This document shows positions 1 through 8,625 of a DNA stretch of 64,000 bases, one piece after another. Both the position numbers and the translations under genes were made by a program. The notes beneath the pieces are model-generated. The model ran no database searches. It saw nothing but the letters and a program-made list of their open reading frames with translations, and was not told where the DNA came from. This stretch comes from an uncultured Bacteroidales bacterium (GTDB taxonomy: Bacteria > Bacteroidota > Bacteroidia > Bacteroidales > UBA932): positions 1 through 64,000 of the forward strand of contig CAKUYQ010000014.1 in NCBI GenBank assembly GCA_934717185.1. Reading direction: 5' to 3'. Positions within the stretch are counted from its first letter, which is position 1, and the number at the start of each line of letters is the position of its first letter.

Positions 1-359
1 TCGGACACTCCGCTTATCTCCACCACATCGTCTCCGAAATGGTCAAAGAGGAATGCGTTGCTCTCCTCAATGTAGTCTGCGACTTTGTCTGCGCTCATGG
101 TGGAGTTGAACTCCACGGGAACATATACAGAGTTGGCAGCACTGCTGAAATTGTAGCTTCTTGCCATTGTCACTGTAACACGAGGTATGTTTACCCTTAT
201 GGTTTCAGCGGCAATGGAAAGGAGTGGCATAAGAAACATGAGCATTGCAAACAACAATGCCTGCCTTAATCTCTTTTGTAAATATGTTGATAGATGGCCG
301 GTGTCTCTGACGAGCACACAGACCGCTATGCTGCGTAGCAAAAATAGATCTCTTTTCAT
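1..359 (-). CDS. RHS-family secreted protein, N-terminal part (cut by window edge)
   Basis: The ATG is at 357-359 and the frame runs off the left edge, so only about 119 residues are visible. It begins MKRDLFLLRSIAVC, has a hydrophobic export segment ending near LLSIAAE, and continues with VNIPRVTVTMARSYN. The same N-terminal block occurs at the start of the RHS-core protein at 25638-26978, so I infer this is the start of a full-length RHS/YD-repeat protein of the same family. Unlike the 26-kb copy it does not jump straight into the RHS core after this block. An in-frame insertion after residue 14 (about 23 residues) is also absent from the other copy. The product would be exported. The function of the N-terminal block is unknown. 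Confidence 0.7.
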   Translation of the reverse strand, partial: MKRDLFLLRSIAVCVLVRDTGHLSTYLQKRLRQALLFAMLMFLMPLLSIAAETIRVNIPRVTVTMARSYNFSSAANSVYVPVEFNSTMSADKVADYIEESNAFLFDHFGDDVVEISGVS

Positions 360-820
360 AATCCTAATAAATTTTAAGTTTAAAAAAGGTAAGCCAAACG
401 TTTCCAAAGACGTTCCTTAGCTCTAAATAATCATAAACGTGTTAAGTAATACAAAGGCCACAGATTAACACGTTGTATACAGTGCATTAATTACTGCTAT
501 GAGATAGATATCAATAGCGTCATTGTTCTGCTCCGGCTCACAGTGCATTCCTTGGCACTGCTGCAGTTTGTTCTTTAAAACTATATACTTTTAGTATATC
601 CCATATGGAGCAGGTGGTGAATGTTGAGATTACTGCTGTTCTGCTGTGTGTGCAAGCCTTTTTCTTGCTGTAAAGTGGAAAACGGTTTCCGGCGGAACGG
701 TGCAGACATCTCTCCAAAACCTTCGCTACAAAGATAATAAAAATTTTCCGTAAGCCAAATAAAAGTTAATAGTTTAGAGTTTATAGAGTAAAGCGTTGGC
801 GTTAGCGTTGGCTTTTTTAG
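360..820. repeat. RHS upstream repeat, copy 1
   Basis: About 450 bases directly upstream of the RHS-type gene closely match 26988-27440, upstream of the second RHS-type gene, in the same orientation relative to the genes. Shared landmarks are TTCCTTAGCTCTAAATAA, CGTTGTATACAGTG, CTGCTCCGGCTCACAGTGCA, GGTGGTGAATGTTGAGATTA and GGCGGAACGGTGCAGAC. Only small indels and substitutions separate the copies. It probably carries the promoter and 5' leader for both genes. Short open frames inside it are not convincing genes. Confidence 0.8.
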
Positions 821-941
821 TGTACAGAGAGTAAAGAAGGTAGAGAGAGTGGAGAAAGCCAAGGCCAAAGCTATTTTGTTATTCAGTTGCCAAAATTCTT
901 TAACGGTTGAAATATGGTTTTGCCGTAATTATTGATTTTTC

Positions 942-949
942 TATTTTTG
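942..949 (+). promoter_or_regulatory. Bacteroidetes -7 box (TATTTTTG) for the cobaltochelatase gene
   Basis: TATTTTTG matches the TAnnTTTG -7 consensus of Bacteroidota and lies about 67 bases before the start codon. No clear TTTG box is seen at -33. Confidence 0.5.
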
Positions 950-1015
950 TGGCACAGTATGCCTCTTTAAGTGAGAGGATGTCTGTAAAACAACTTTTGA
1001 ATATTTTCACCTTTT

Positions 1016-1948
1016 ATGATTATTATGAAACGTTATTTTTTGTTAATTATGACCTGTTTGTTTTCGCTTGTATGTAAAGCTCATGAAGAGGAAAACTTCA
1101 TGGCTTGTGATCTTTTGGCATCTATGCAGCCCTGCGATAAGGCTGCTGTATTAATTGTGCATTTTGGCAGTACTTACAACGAGACTCGTGCTCTTACTAT
1201 TGATGCAGTAAACAATATGGCAAAAGATACCTTCAAAGGCATAGAGGTACGTGAAGCGTATACCTCAAGGATTGTAATTCGCCGGCTTAAGGCTCGTGGA
1301 ATAGAAAAATTGAATCCTGTAGAGGCGTTGCAGAGTTTAAAGGCAGATGGGTATACCCATATTATTGTTCAGTCTACAAACATTATTGATGGTGTTGAGA
1401 TGGAATCTTTGCGCAATGATGTGGCATCTGTTGAGAAAGAGTTTAAAGATGTACGTATAGGGACTCCTTTGCTCTATTCTCCTAAGGATTATGAGGATGT
1501 TATTAATGCAATTGTCAAGAACGGCTCAAAGAATGGTTCAACCGTTCTTGTAGGGCATGGAACATATACCCCGGCTACGGCTCAGTATGCTATGATGGAT
1601 TACATGCTGCAGGCTAAAGGATACAAGAGCTATCATGTGGTTACAATAGAGGGATACCCAACTTTTGATGATGTTTTGGCAAAACTCAAGGCAGATTCCG
1701 CAAAGAATGTGCTGCTTATGCCGTTTATGTTTGTTGCAGGCGATCATGCCAACAATGATATTGCGGTTGATATGAAGGAGGAGTTGGATAGCAAAGGCTA
1801 CAATGTATCTGTTTTTATGCAAGGATTGGGGCAAAATCGTGATATTCAGAAAATATTCATTGAGCATGCAATGTTTGCCGCCAAACATAAAAAGATTAAT
1901 ATCACAGATAAAAAGAGAGCGTTGTCGTTGGAGAAAGATAGTGATTAG
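1016..1948 (+). CDS. cbiK: secreted CbiK-type cobalt/iron chelatase
   Basis: The 310-residue protein matches the CbiK family (class II anaerobic sirohydrochlorin cobaltochelatase), which inserts a metal into sirohydrochlorin. Visible family features are AVLIVHFGSTYNETR near residue 45, the metal-binding histidine in VLVGHGTY near residue 180, and a second histidine in FVAGDHANND near residue 245. An N-terminal signal sequence (MKRYFLLIMTCLFSLVCKA) predicts export, as in the periplasmic CbiK of Desulfovibrio; cytoplasmic CbiK lacks it. The start at 1016 could equally be the ATG at 1025. No cobalamin-synthesis or TonB gene is adjacent, so a role in haem or cobalt handling outside the cytoplasm is an inference. 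It converges with the next gene, 9 bases away. Confidence 0.85.
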   Translation: MIIMKRYFLLIMTCLFSLVCKAHEEENFMACDLLASMQPCDKAAVLIVHFGSTYNETRALTIDAVNNMAKDTFKGIEVREAYTSRIVIRRLKARGIEKLNPVEALQSLKADGYTHIIVQSTNIIDGVEMESLRNDVASVEKEFKDVRIGTPLLYSPKDYEDVINAIVKNGSKNGSTVLVGHGTYTPATAQYAMMDYMLQAKGYKSYHVVTIEGYPTFDDVLAKLKADSAKNVLLMPFMFVAGDHANNDIAVDMKEELDSKGYNVSVFMQGLGQNRDIQKIFIEHAMFAAKHKKINITDKKRALSLEKDSD

Positions 1949-1957
1949 CTATCTTTC

Positions 1958-3982
1958 TTACCCCGGCTCTTCATCATCTTTTAGCAGGTTATATTTGGAT
2001 GCTAATACAGACATCTCGGGGTCCAAATTCACCCTGAACCTCAGCGAAGGTTCCTTCCCAACAGCCTTTACAAGCAATTCTGCCGCTTTATTCTCTCTTC
2101 CCAATCTTGCGTTTACAAGTGCCCGCATGTACAATACCCGGGAATTGTCGGGAAGCGAATTGAGAATATCAAGTGCAGAGTGGTTGTAGTCCATGCATAT
2201 ATATGCAACGGCGGTATTGTAGTCCTTATATCCTTTAAGGCAATCAATTGCAAGTTTGTAGTCCCTCTCTTTGAGTGCCTCAACACCTTTCATATACAGA
2301 GAGTCCACAACCGTTGTATGCACTGTATCCTTAATCATACCCTCCCTGTGCAGGTAAAATTCAAATTTAACCGTGCGCAAAAGAGGATAGAGAGTAGAAC
2401 GTATATATCTGTAATTAGGCATCTTGCTAAGTTCGCGTTCACGCAGGTCCACATCCTCAATTTCAAACAGGGAGAGGAGGTTGGAATTTGATTTTGAGAT
2501 GGAGTCATTGACAAGAAGTATGTAAAGTTTATCCCAATTCTCCGGTATCGTTTTCACCTTAAATCTGTCTGCAATACCGTTGCTGCCGTCACTCTCCCTG
2601 TAACTTTTTGCAGGTAATTTAATGGATCTCTCCGTTTTGCCGTCGAAATCTATATGCCATACAGGTGCGTTTATACTGTCCACTATATGATTATAGTAGT
2701 CTAAGAAATAATTTTTTATACTTTCCCCTCGTCGTTTTGCTAATGTAACGTTGTTGGCATACCTTCCCTCGGGCGAACAGCCGGCAGTCATTATTACAGA
2801 GTCCATTACAAAATCGCTGTTTAGAGCAATATCCCTTAAATTGGCTTTAATCCTGCCCGCTTCAAAAAGGTTGTTTGAGAGGGTGTCTATCAAATTGTAC
2901 TTTCCTGCAGGAAAATCTATATATGCCGCAGTGTTTATATATGCATTCCTCTCAATAATCTTTTCAATGTATCGAGTCTCGTCCCGTACAAACCAGGACA
3001 TACTGCTTACATAGTATGCAAGCCGTGGTATAGGGGGCATAGAGTAGATCTGTTTGTCGGATTCATACACATCTCCTCTTAATTGAAGGTCTATTCTCTT
3101 CAAATTGGGAAGTGTCCTAAAAGATTGCAAATATCTATATGTAAGTGTATTGTTGTCGTTTGTTATAATTGTGTCCAATCTTAAGTCTGCGGTATCTAAC
3201 GGCACCTTTACATATTTGCTGAACATCTTCTCCCGCATGAGCTTTCTTCTGTTGTTTCGTTTTACCAACCTGTTTTTTGTGTAATGATCTATTACACGCA
3301 ATCCATCATCGCCAAGAAGCTCCTCTATATAGGATGCCTCATGTAACAGGGTATCGCTTTTAAGGTTATGCACAAGCGGAAAATTCCGTTTTAGAAAAAT
3401 CTCCATAAGCCTTACATAACAGAACGATTTTACAAATGAACTGTCGGGAAGAATAGAATCTAAAAATCTGTTATATAGTTCATAACCCCTTAACTGTTTC
3501 TGTCTGTACATATTACCTGTTATGAAGATTTTGTTTAAGTTAAGCGAATCTCCAAGATAGAAGAGTTGCGGAGTGAACCTCAGTTGCCATTTTGCATCTT
3601 GCATTTGAGCCGGTACAATGAGGTCAAAAGCCAATTCTATAATTCCGTTGCGCTCGGCAACATTTCTGTATGGCGCTTCAACTACAACCTCCTTAAGATT
3701 ATCTGTAATTACCGTTTCCCCCGATTCCTCATCATAAACGGTGTTCATTATTACGGCATTACCCTGTAACTCGGTTTTAACAATCTTGTCCTTCTCAACA
3801 TGTTCATTATTTCCCTCCGCCGGCTTACCGGTAATCTTTGCAACAACCTCGCTGTTCGGCAAGACTATCGTTGCCTTGGTCTCTCCGCGTTGCAGGTAAG
3901 ATACCTTTTTGTAGTAGCTGCATCCTCCTGCCAATAGTGCCATAGCTATTATAATACCACTCTTCCCGATAAATTTTTCCAT
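1958..3982 (-). CDS. outer-membrane lipoprotein with OmpA-like region
   Basis: A 674-residue protein with a lipoprotein signal (MALLAGGCSYYKK, lipobox Cys near residue 21). The middle contains SVIMTAGCSPEGRYANNVTLAKRRGESIKNY, near residue 400, which resembles the peptidoglycan-binding OmpA-like fold where a turn is followed by an Asn-x-x-Leu-x-x-x-Arg-like helix. The last 110 residues look like TPR helices (MKGVEALKERDYKLAIDCL...RALVNARLGRENKAAELL). It lies 11 bases downstream of the DUF3575 gene on the same strand. Such pairs are common in Bacteroidota envelope and fimbria-like loci, so a cell-surface structural role is likely. The precise function is not known. Confidence 0.6.
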   Translation of the reverse strand: MEKFIGKSGIIIAMALLAGGCSYYKKVSYLQRGETKATIVLPNSEVVAKITGKPAEGNNEHVEKDKIVKTELQGNAVIMNTVYDEESGETVITDNLKEVVVEAPYRNVAERNGIIELAFDLIVPAQMQDAKWQLRFTPQLFYLGDSLNLNKIFITGNMYRQKQLRGYELYNRFLDSILPDSSFVKSFCYVRLMEIFLKRNFPLVHNLKSDTLLHEASYIEELLGDDGLRVIDHYTKNRLVKRNNRRKLMREKMFSKYVKVPLDTADLRLDTIITNDNNTLTYRYLQSFRTLPNLKRIDLQLRGDVYESDKQIYSMPPIPRLAYYVSSMSWFVRDETRYIEKIIERNAYINTAAYIDFPAGKYNLIDTLSNNLFEAGRIKANLRDIALNSDFVMDSVIMTAGCSPEGRYANNVTLAKRRGESIKNYFLDYYNHIVDSINAPVWHIDFDGKTERSIKLPAKSYRESDGSNGIADRFKVKTIPENWDKLYILLVNDSISKSNSNLLSLFEIEDVDLRERELSKMPNYRYIRSTLYPLLRTVKFEFYLHREGMIKDTVHTTVVDSLYMKGVEALKERDYKLAIDCLKGYKDYNTAVAYICMDYNHSALDILNSLPDNSRVLYMRALVNARLGRENKAAELLVKAVGKEPSLRFRVNLDPEMSVLASKYNLLKDDEEPG

Positions 3983-3993
3983 AACTGTTGATT

Positions 3994-4599
3994 TTAGAAA
4001 AGATAGACCATCTGTGCAAGTAGATTGTTTGGTGCAACATAAATTTTTTTGTCATTGCCTAAGGTAACGCCGCACCTTGGACAGGCGTATTTTTTTGAAT
4101 TTCTATATCCTGTAAACAGCCCTGCTCCAAATTCAAAGTTAAAGTGGCGTGAAAGCATGAGTGAATACCCGGCTGTTATATTCACACCGGCTCTCCACCC
4201 CTCATGCGTCTCTTTTGATACGATTCCGCCATAGTTGAAGTAACCGAACTCTGCTCCTCCGCCTGCGAACCATCCCGAATTTGTATGCCATGTCCAGTAT
4301 CTCACACCAATCTGCAAAGTGGACGACCTGTTTTGCATCTGGTTCTCTTCACCTTTATTAAAGGTAAACGGATTATATTTTACACCGGCATGTATGCTTA
4401 TTTGATCTTTTACCTTATATATTGCCTCTGCATTAAGTGTAAGAAAATTTGCATAACCTATAATATTTGTAGCAATACCCAGAGTCTGTTCCCTGAATGT
4501 TGTCTGTGCCTTTAAAGGTAATATACCTGTAGCAAATACCAACAGTAGAGTTAGTAGATAGTACGATTTTATAACCGTTGAGCTTTTTCTGTTTGACAT
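3994..4599 (-). CDS. DUF3575 family outer-membrane protein
   Basis: The 201-residue protein has a signal peptide (LLLVFATGILPLKAQ) and then alternating beta-strand segments typical of an eight-stranded barrel. Family marks of DUF3575 are the Asn-rich start (LGIATNIIGYANFLTLNAEA), the RYWTWHTNSGWFAGGGAEFGYFNYGG segment (near residue 100), GYSLMLSRHFNFEFGAG and the YACPRCG motif near residue 175. DUF3575 proteins occur in fimbrial (Mfa/Fim-like) and other envelope clusters of Bacteroidales. It is the first gene of a two-gene unit with the OmpA-like lipoprotein. No fimbrillin gene is visible here. Confidence 0.75.
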   Translation of the reverse strand: MSNRKSSTVIKSYYLLTLLLVFATGILPLKAQTTFREQTLGIATNIIGYANFLTLNAEAIYKVKDQISIHAGVKYNPFTFNKGEENQMQNRSSTLQIGVRYWTWHTNSGWFAGGGAEFGYFNYGGIVSKETHEGWRAGVNITAGYSLMLSRHFNFEFGAGLFTGYRNSKKYACPRCGVTLGNDKKIYVAPNNLLAQMVYLF

Positions 4600-4802
4600 A
4601 CCATAATTATTAATTGTTTAACAGCCGCAAACTTAGAGCTGCAGCTATGTAAAACAAAATCAAACGGATAAATAAAATTTTCAAAAGGAAAATATATTCC
4701 GGTGCGGAGGTAATTTACGTAAATGACAATTTGATGAAGATTTGTCTTTGGAAAATAATTGCATGTTATTGAAAAAAATAGCGGACTTTGTCAAATTTAA
4801 GT

Positions 4803-4810
4803 TACTTTTG
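4803..4810 (+). promoter_or_regulatory. -7 box (TACTTTTG) of the caspase operon
   Basis: TACTTTTG fits TAnnTTTG. Because it lies inside the longest possible reading frame of the next gene, it argues for the downstream ATG at 4847 rather than 4742 as the true start. Confidence 0.55.
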
Positions 4811-4846
4811 CGCAGATATGTGCTACTAAACTTAATTAAAATCTGT

Positions 4847-5374
4847 ATGCAAGTTTTATATAGAACCGCAGCACTGCTCCTCGCGTGCCTGCTCTTTCAT
4901 ACCATCTCTTTAAAGGCAGATTGCCGGGAGAGGGGGGATGAATCTAAAAAAACGTGGACTTTTGAACGCTATGGTTTTTCATTTGATTTTGATGCCGAAT
5001 CTGAAATACAGGAGGAATCTGAGAGGATGGTTAGGGTTACAAACGGCAGTGATATGATGGTTACCGTATATGTTGAGGACAGAAGTAATCAGAGTGATGA
5101 ACAGTTAGGCAGGGATATTCTTGATTTTGCCGTAGAGAATGGCATTGAGCTTTCAAAATCAACCGGGACTTACGTAGCCGGGAAATCGCTGTCCGGTGCA
5201 TATATAAGGGGAAAGATGAAAGGAACTGATGAAAGTCTTGCCGTTGGCGCATACGTAAGGCTTAATACGTTGTGGGCTTTTGTCGTAATTATAAAGTACA
5301 AGAACGGATTGGATGCCAAAGCAGATGAGGTTATGGACAGCCTTTCTGCCAAAGTCGCAGACGATTATGAATAA
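4847..5374 (+). CDS. small exported protein, first gene of the caspase operon
   Basis: A protein of about 175 residues from the ATG at 4847, chosen because a promoter box at 4803 lies inside the longer frame. It has a clear signal peptide (LYRTAALLLACLLFHTISLKAD) followed by a compact domain with WTFERYGFSFDFD and later GAYVRLNTLWAFVVIIKYKNG, resembling small alpha/beta lipid- or protein-binding folds. I do not recognise the family. It ends 21 bases before the caspase gene and is presumably co-transcribed with it, the thioredoxin and the lipoprotein, all exported, which suggests a shared periplasmic or surface role. Confidence 0.6.
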   Translation: MQVLYRTAALLLACLLFHTISLKADCRERGDESKKTWTFERYGFSFDFDAESEIQEESERMVRVTNGSDMMVTVYVEDRSNQSDEQLGRDILDFAVENGIELSKSTGTYVAGKSLSGAYIRGKMKGTDESLAVGAYVRLNTLWAFVVIIKYKNGLDAKADEVMDSLSAKVADDYE

Positions 5375-5395
5375 CCTAATTCCATTAAAATTACT

Positions 5396-6904
5396 ATGAA
5401 GCGTTTATTATTTCTGTCTGTTTTGGGCTTGTTGCTGTTTTGCGGGAAACTCTCTGCCCAGACATTTTATCAGCTTAAGTACAAAGATTTGGATGGCAAT
5501 AGTATTACCGGCCTTATGTATTATGTAGACGGGCAGGCGAGTAACCTCAGACTCAGTTTTGAGATAGATGGAGACTCATACTATTCGTCGCATGATTACC
5601 TTACAGAGAAATCAGATGAAGGGGCGGAGGATTCATATATGGTTATGGCAAGTGAGGACGATGATACACCTATATTGATTTGGTTATGGGATGAGAGTGA
5701 AACGGAGGCTATGCAGTTGGTTCCGTATATCTGTTTTGATGAGGATGATGAACCTGAAGATTGGGTAAGGGCCGAATCGTTCTTTGAGGTTCCTTTAAGA
5801 GAACTTACGAGAGATTACTTAGAGAATTTTTTTGGGGATGATGATGATGAACTCTTTGAGGCCATCTGCGCTGCTCATGAGGAGAATATAGAGAGTGAGC
5901 GTGAGATAATAAGGGGGCTTGGTGATGGTATTGATATTTTTAGAGTACTGTATACAGCTGTAACAGAGGCTAAGGGGATTGAAACAGATGTAGATGCTGT
6001 TATGGCAGAGACGAGGAGTGAACTTTACGGACAAACAGGGCAGGGTACAGACGATAATACCAACAGAAACGATTCTCAAGGCAGCGGTAACAATACTTTG
6101 AATACCAATCCAAGTAAAACTAATCTGCAGAACAGCAGTGCTGTCTGTAATGTAAACGATAAGCCTGTAATGCATCTTTTCCTTGTTGCAAATACTCAGG
6201 TCGCTGATATCGGCCAGGCATGTAAGGTTGACTTTAACAATATCACAAATGAGATGAGAGGTGTTGCCCAGTCGTTGGGTATTAGGGTAAAGGAGTATGA
6301 TGTTACCGGCAACAACTATTCAAAGTCTGATTTGGTAAAACAGCTGTCTGCTTTGAAACCTGCAGAAAACGACATTGTCTTCTTTCTGTATACAGGCCAT
6401 GGATTCAGATTTGATGACCAGAAGGATGAATTTCCTATGATGGCGTTGACTACCAATGATTACCAGCCTTTGGAGGGCAATTATGTTGCACTTAGTGATG
6501 TATATGATGCCATTTGTAAGAAAGGAGCCAGATTGAATATTGTATTAAGCGACTGCTGTAATTCTCAAATAGGGGAGAGGCGTCCGCTACAGGGTAATAC
6601 TTTGTTCAGCCGAGGAAACAATAATTTTTCAAGAAAGCGCTTGGCGGAGCTTTTCTTTAATGCAAAAGGCTCTATATTGAGTACGGCTGCAAGTCCGGGA
6701 GAGTATTCATGGTGCGATACAGCCGGAGGAATGTTTACCCTTAGCTTTATACAATCTTTGAGAAAAGAGATAAGTGCAATGAACAATTCGTCTGTGAGTT
6801 GGCAGTCTGTTGTGGATAATACTCTTAAATCTGCACTGTTGAGAAGTTCAAATAATGCGGAAGCTCAGAACGGCCTTAAAAAGATGCAGGTTGTGAAGTT
6901 ATAA
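5396..6904 (+). CDS. secreted caspase-fold (peptidase C14) protease
   Basis: A 502-residue protein with a signal peptide (MKRLLFLSVLGLLLFCGKLSAQ). Residues 25 to 200 form an acidic domain I do not recognise, then a Gln/Asn/Ser-rich linker (residues 215-250), then a caspase/metacaspase domain. The catalytic His is in FFLYTGHGFRF (His335) and the catalytic Cys in IVLSDCCNSQIG (Cys388), matching the TGHG and D-x-C-x-S motifs of C14 enzymes. Most bacterial caspase homologues are cytoplasmic regulators or defence proteases, so an exported one with a large acidic pro-domain is less usual. It sits second in a four-gene operon. Substrates are unknown. Confidence 0.85.
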   Translation: MKRLLFLSVLGLLLFCGKLSAQTFYQLKYKDLDGNSITGLMYYVDGQASNLRLSFEIDGDSYYSSHDYLTEKSDEGAEDSYMVMASEDDDTPILIWLWDESETEAMQLVPYICFDEDDEPEDWVRAESFFEVPLRELTRDYLENFFGDDDDELFEAICAAHEENIESEREIIRGLGDGIDIFRVLYTAVTEAKGIETDVDAVMAETRSELYGQTGQGTDDNTNRNDSQGSGNNTLNTNPSKTNLQNSSAVCNVNDKPVMHLFLVANTQVADIGQACKVDFNNITNEMRGVAQSLGIRVKEYDVTGNNYSKSDLVKQLSALKPAENDIVFFLYTGHGFRFDDQKDEFPMMALTTNDYQPLEGNYVALSDVYDAICKKGARLNIVLSDCCNSQIGERRPLQGNTLFSRGNNNFSRKRLAELFFNAKGSILSTAASPGEYSWCDTAGGMFTLSFIQSLRKEISAMNNSSVSWQSVVDNTLKSALLRSSNNAEAQNGLKKMQVVKL

Positions 6905-6932
6905 AGTATAGAAAATTAAAAAATTTGATAGT

Positions 6933-7529
6933 ATGAAGAAGGTTCTTATATTTTTAGCAGGCGGTATATGCGCCGTAATATTACTGATTTTGGCTGTGGT
7001 TATTGTTTTTGACGACGATGAGTGTTGCGACAATATGGAGCAGACTGAAAACTATGATGCTTCGCAGACGCCGGCATCTGAATTTTATGGTAGCGGTTCA
7101 GACAGTTCGTCTGCGTCAGATGATACAGATGCGGCGGGTGATACCCCAAGTAGCGAAAGTTCAGACAATGCTTCTAATGTCTCGGATGGAAAGGTTATTC
7201 ATATAACGTCCAAACAGTTCAGGCAGCTTGTTGCAGATTATAAAACAGATAAAGGAAGTTATATAGGTAGCAAACCTTGTATTGTGGATTTTTTTGCCGA
7301 GTGGTGCGGCCCATGTAAGCAACTGTCACCTATATTGGACAAGATGGCTGCAAAATATGCAGATAAAATTACAATTTACAAAGTAGACATAGATGAAGAA
7401 CCTCAGGTAGCACAGGCATACGGCATTGAAAGTATCCCTACGTTGTTCTTCTGTTCAAATGGTTCAATGAGTGTTACTGTGGGTGCTCCGTCTCAAAATG
7501 AATTGGAAGATATGATTAAATCACTTTAG
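6933..7529 (+). CDS. membrane-anchored thioredoxin
   Basis: 198 residues: an N-terminal membrane anchor (IFLAGGICAVILLILAVVIVF), an Asp/Ser-rich low-complexity linker from about residue 25 to 85, and a thioredoxin domain with the redox motif WCGPCK and the cis-proline loop ESIPTLFF. The active site would face the periplasm. Thioredoxins of this type reduce or form disulfides in exported proteins. Its position 28 bases after the caspase gene suggests it maintains the cysteine protease (catalytic Cys next to another Cys) in the reduced state, which is an inference. Confidence 0.85.
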   Translation: MKKVLIFLAGGICAVILLILAVVIVFDDDECCDNMEQTENYDASQTPASEFYGSGSDSSSASDDTDAAGDTPSSESSDNASNVSDGKVIHITSKQFRQLVADYKTDKGSYIGSKPCIVDFFAEWCGPCKQLSPILDKMAAKYADKITIYKVDIDEEPQVAQAYGIESIPTLFFCSNGSMSVTVGAPSQNELEDMIKSL

Positions 7530-7554
7530 TTATTAATATTAAATTCTAATTATT

Positions 7555-8025
7555 ATGAAAAAATTATTTCTAATGATGGCGGTTGCCATTATGTCTCTTG
7601 GCATGATTTCATGCGCAACTGAGAGTGACAAACAGTGCAAACAGATTGCTGATGCATTGGTAGCAGGTAATGTAGAGGAGGTTGCAAACCTTACAAATGC
7701 TCTTTACAACAATCCTGGTGATAGCAAGGCTCGTAATTTTGCAGACCTTTCAATAGCTTTCAACTATTTGGCTAACCAGGCTCAGGACAACGTAACTCGT
7801 TACGATTATGCACAGAAAGTTGTAGACTGCTACAAGAAAGCTGTTGCTGCAGATGAGGGCGTTGCTGCTAAATGCTATGAGGTTGCAAAATTGGATATGG
7901 CTTCTATAGCTGCTCAGTATGAGCAGATGTTCCCTCAGTTTGAGGCTGCTATTGCTGCAGAGCAGGCTGCTGCTCAGGCTCAGGAAGAGGCTGCAGAGGG
8001 CGAGGAAGAGGTTGTTGAGGAGTAA
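7555..8025 (+). CDS. small Ala/Glu-rich lipoprotein
   Basis: 156 residues with a lipoprotein signal (MKKLFLMMAVAIMSLGMISCATES, lipobox Cys at residue 20). The mature part is helical, with conserved-looking segments KQIADALVAGNVEEVANLTNALY and YDYAQKVVDCYKKAV, and a C-terminal tail almost only of Ala, Gln and Glu. Codon choice (TTG, GCT and CGT rich) is that of a strongly expressed gene. It is the last gene of the operon and is followed by a good terminator. Function unknown. Confidence 0.7.
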   Translation: MKKLFLMMAVAIMSLGMISCATESDKQCKQIADALVAGNVEEVANLTNALYNNPGDSKARNFADLSIAFNYLANQAQDNVTRYDYAQKVVDCYKKAVAADEGVAAKCYEVAKLDMASIAAQYEQMFPQFEAAIAAEQAAAQAQEEAAEGEEEVVEE

Positions 8026-8051
8026 TTCCTTGTCTTATAACCCATTATTAT

Positions 8052-8097
8052 ACGGGATGGTTGATACGTTTCAACTGTCCCGTTGTTTTTTTTATTT
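8052..8097 (+). terminator. rho-independent terminator after the caspase operon
   Basis: ACGGGA...TCCCGT stem (arms 8052 and 8079 onward, extended inward by GTTGA/TCAAC) followed by a run of T from 8086. Confidence 0.8.
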
Positions 8098-8102
8098 TAC
8101 AG

Positions 8103-8155
8103 GTGTTATTGTAAGTGCACTTTGGGTGGCTATTCAGGTGGCCATTACTTAATTA
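8103..8155 (-). repeat. tRNA-Arg downstream motif, copy 1
   Basis: Read on the minus strand this contains ATGGCCACCTGAATAGCCAC, closely similar to the motif at 45029-45072. Both lie about 95 bases beyond the 3' end of a tRNA-Arg gene, in the same orientation. The motif itself holds two GCCACC units 12 bases apart. Confidence 0.6.
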
Positions 8156-8208
8156 TTCTCATAGTTTGCAGAATGGATTTGCAGGCGGTCATTGGCGGCT
8201 ACATAAAG

Positions 8209-8243
8209 CAAAACGAGGACAACTTTTCAGTGCCCTCGTTTTG
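8209..8243 (-). terminator. terminator of tRNA-Arg(TCT)
   Basis: Perfect 10-bp inverted repeat CAAAACGAGG / CCTCGTTTTG directly next to the 3' end of the tRNA, with a T-rich strand in the direction of transcription. Confidence 0.65.
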
Positions 8244-8317
8244 TGATCCAGGAGGGATTCGAACCCCCGACCCACAGATTAGAAATCTGTTGCTCTATCC
8301 AACTGAGCTACTGGACC
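8244..8317 (-). tRNA. tRNA-Arg (anticodon TCT)
   Basis: On the minus strand a full cloverleaf is visible: acceptor GGTCCAG pairs with CTGGATC, the D-arm has AGCTCAGTTGGATAGAGC, the anticodon arm ACAGA-TTTCTAA-TCTGT gives anticodon TCT, and the T-arm contains GGTTCGAATCC. The CCA end is not encoded. Confidence 0.95.
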
Positions 8318-8350
8318 AATCCTGCATCCCGTTCTGCGGGGAAGCGGATG

Positions 8351-8358
8351 CAAAGGTA
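8351..8358 (-). promoter_or_regulatory. -7 box (TACCTTTG) of tRNA-Arg(TCT)
   Basis: CAAAGGTA on the plus strand reads TACCTTTG on the minus strand, about 34 bases before the tRNA 5' end. The rest of 8318-8625, the spacer between this tRNA and the DUF47 gene, holds only a second possible -7 box (TATATTTG at 8506-8513) for the DUF47 gene. Confidence 0.6.
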
Positions 8359-8625
8359 GTACTATTTTCAAAAAATGCAAAAAAAAGTTACAAAAAGGTA
8401 ATGACGGATATGTAAGTGGATAATTGAATTGTTTTGATAGTTTCTAATTTGTTAAGAGTTTGGTAATATTTAGCTGTTTTTATTTAAAAGAAACTGTAAA
8501 TGATTTATATTTGAAACTTTATACAAATAAATTTTTTAAGATTACTAAGTCCATCTTTTTATTGTGGGGAGGCAAATTGGGGTTGCTAAAAAGGTGGCGG
8601 ATATTGGTTATAAATTTGGTCCAGT

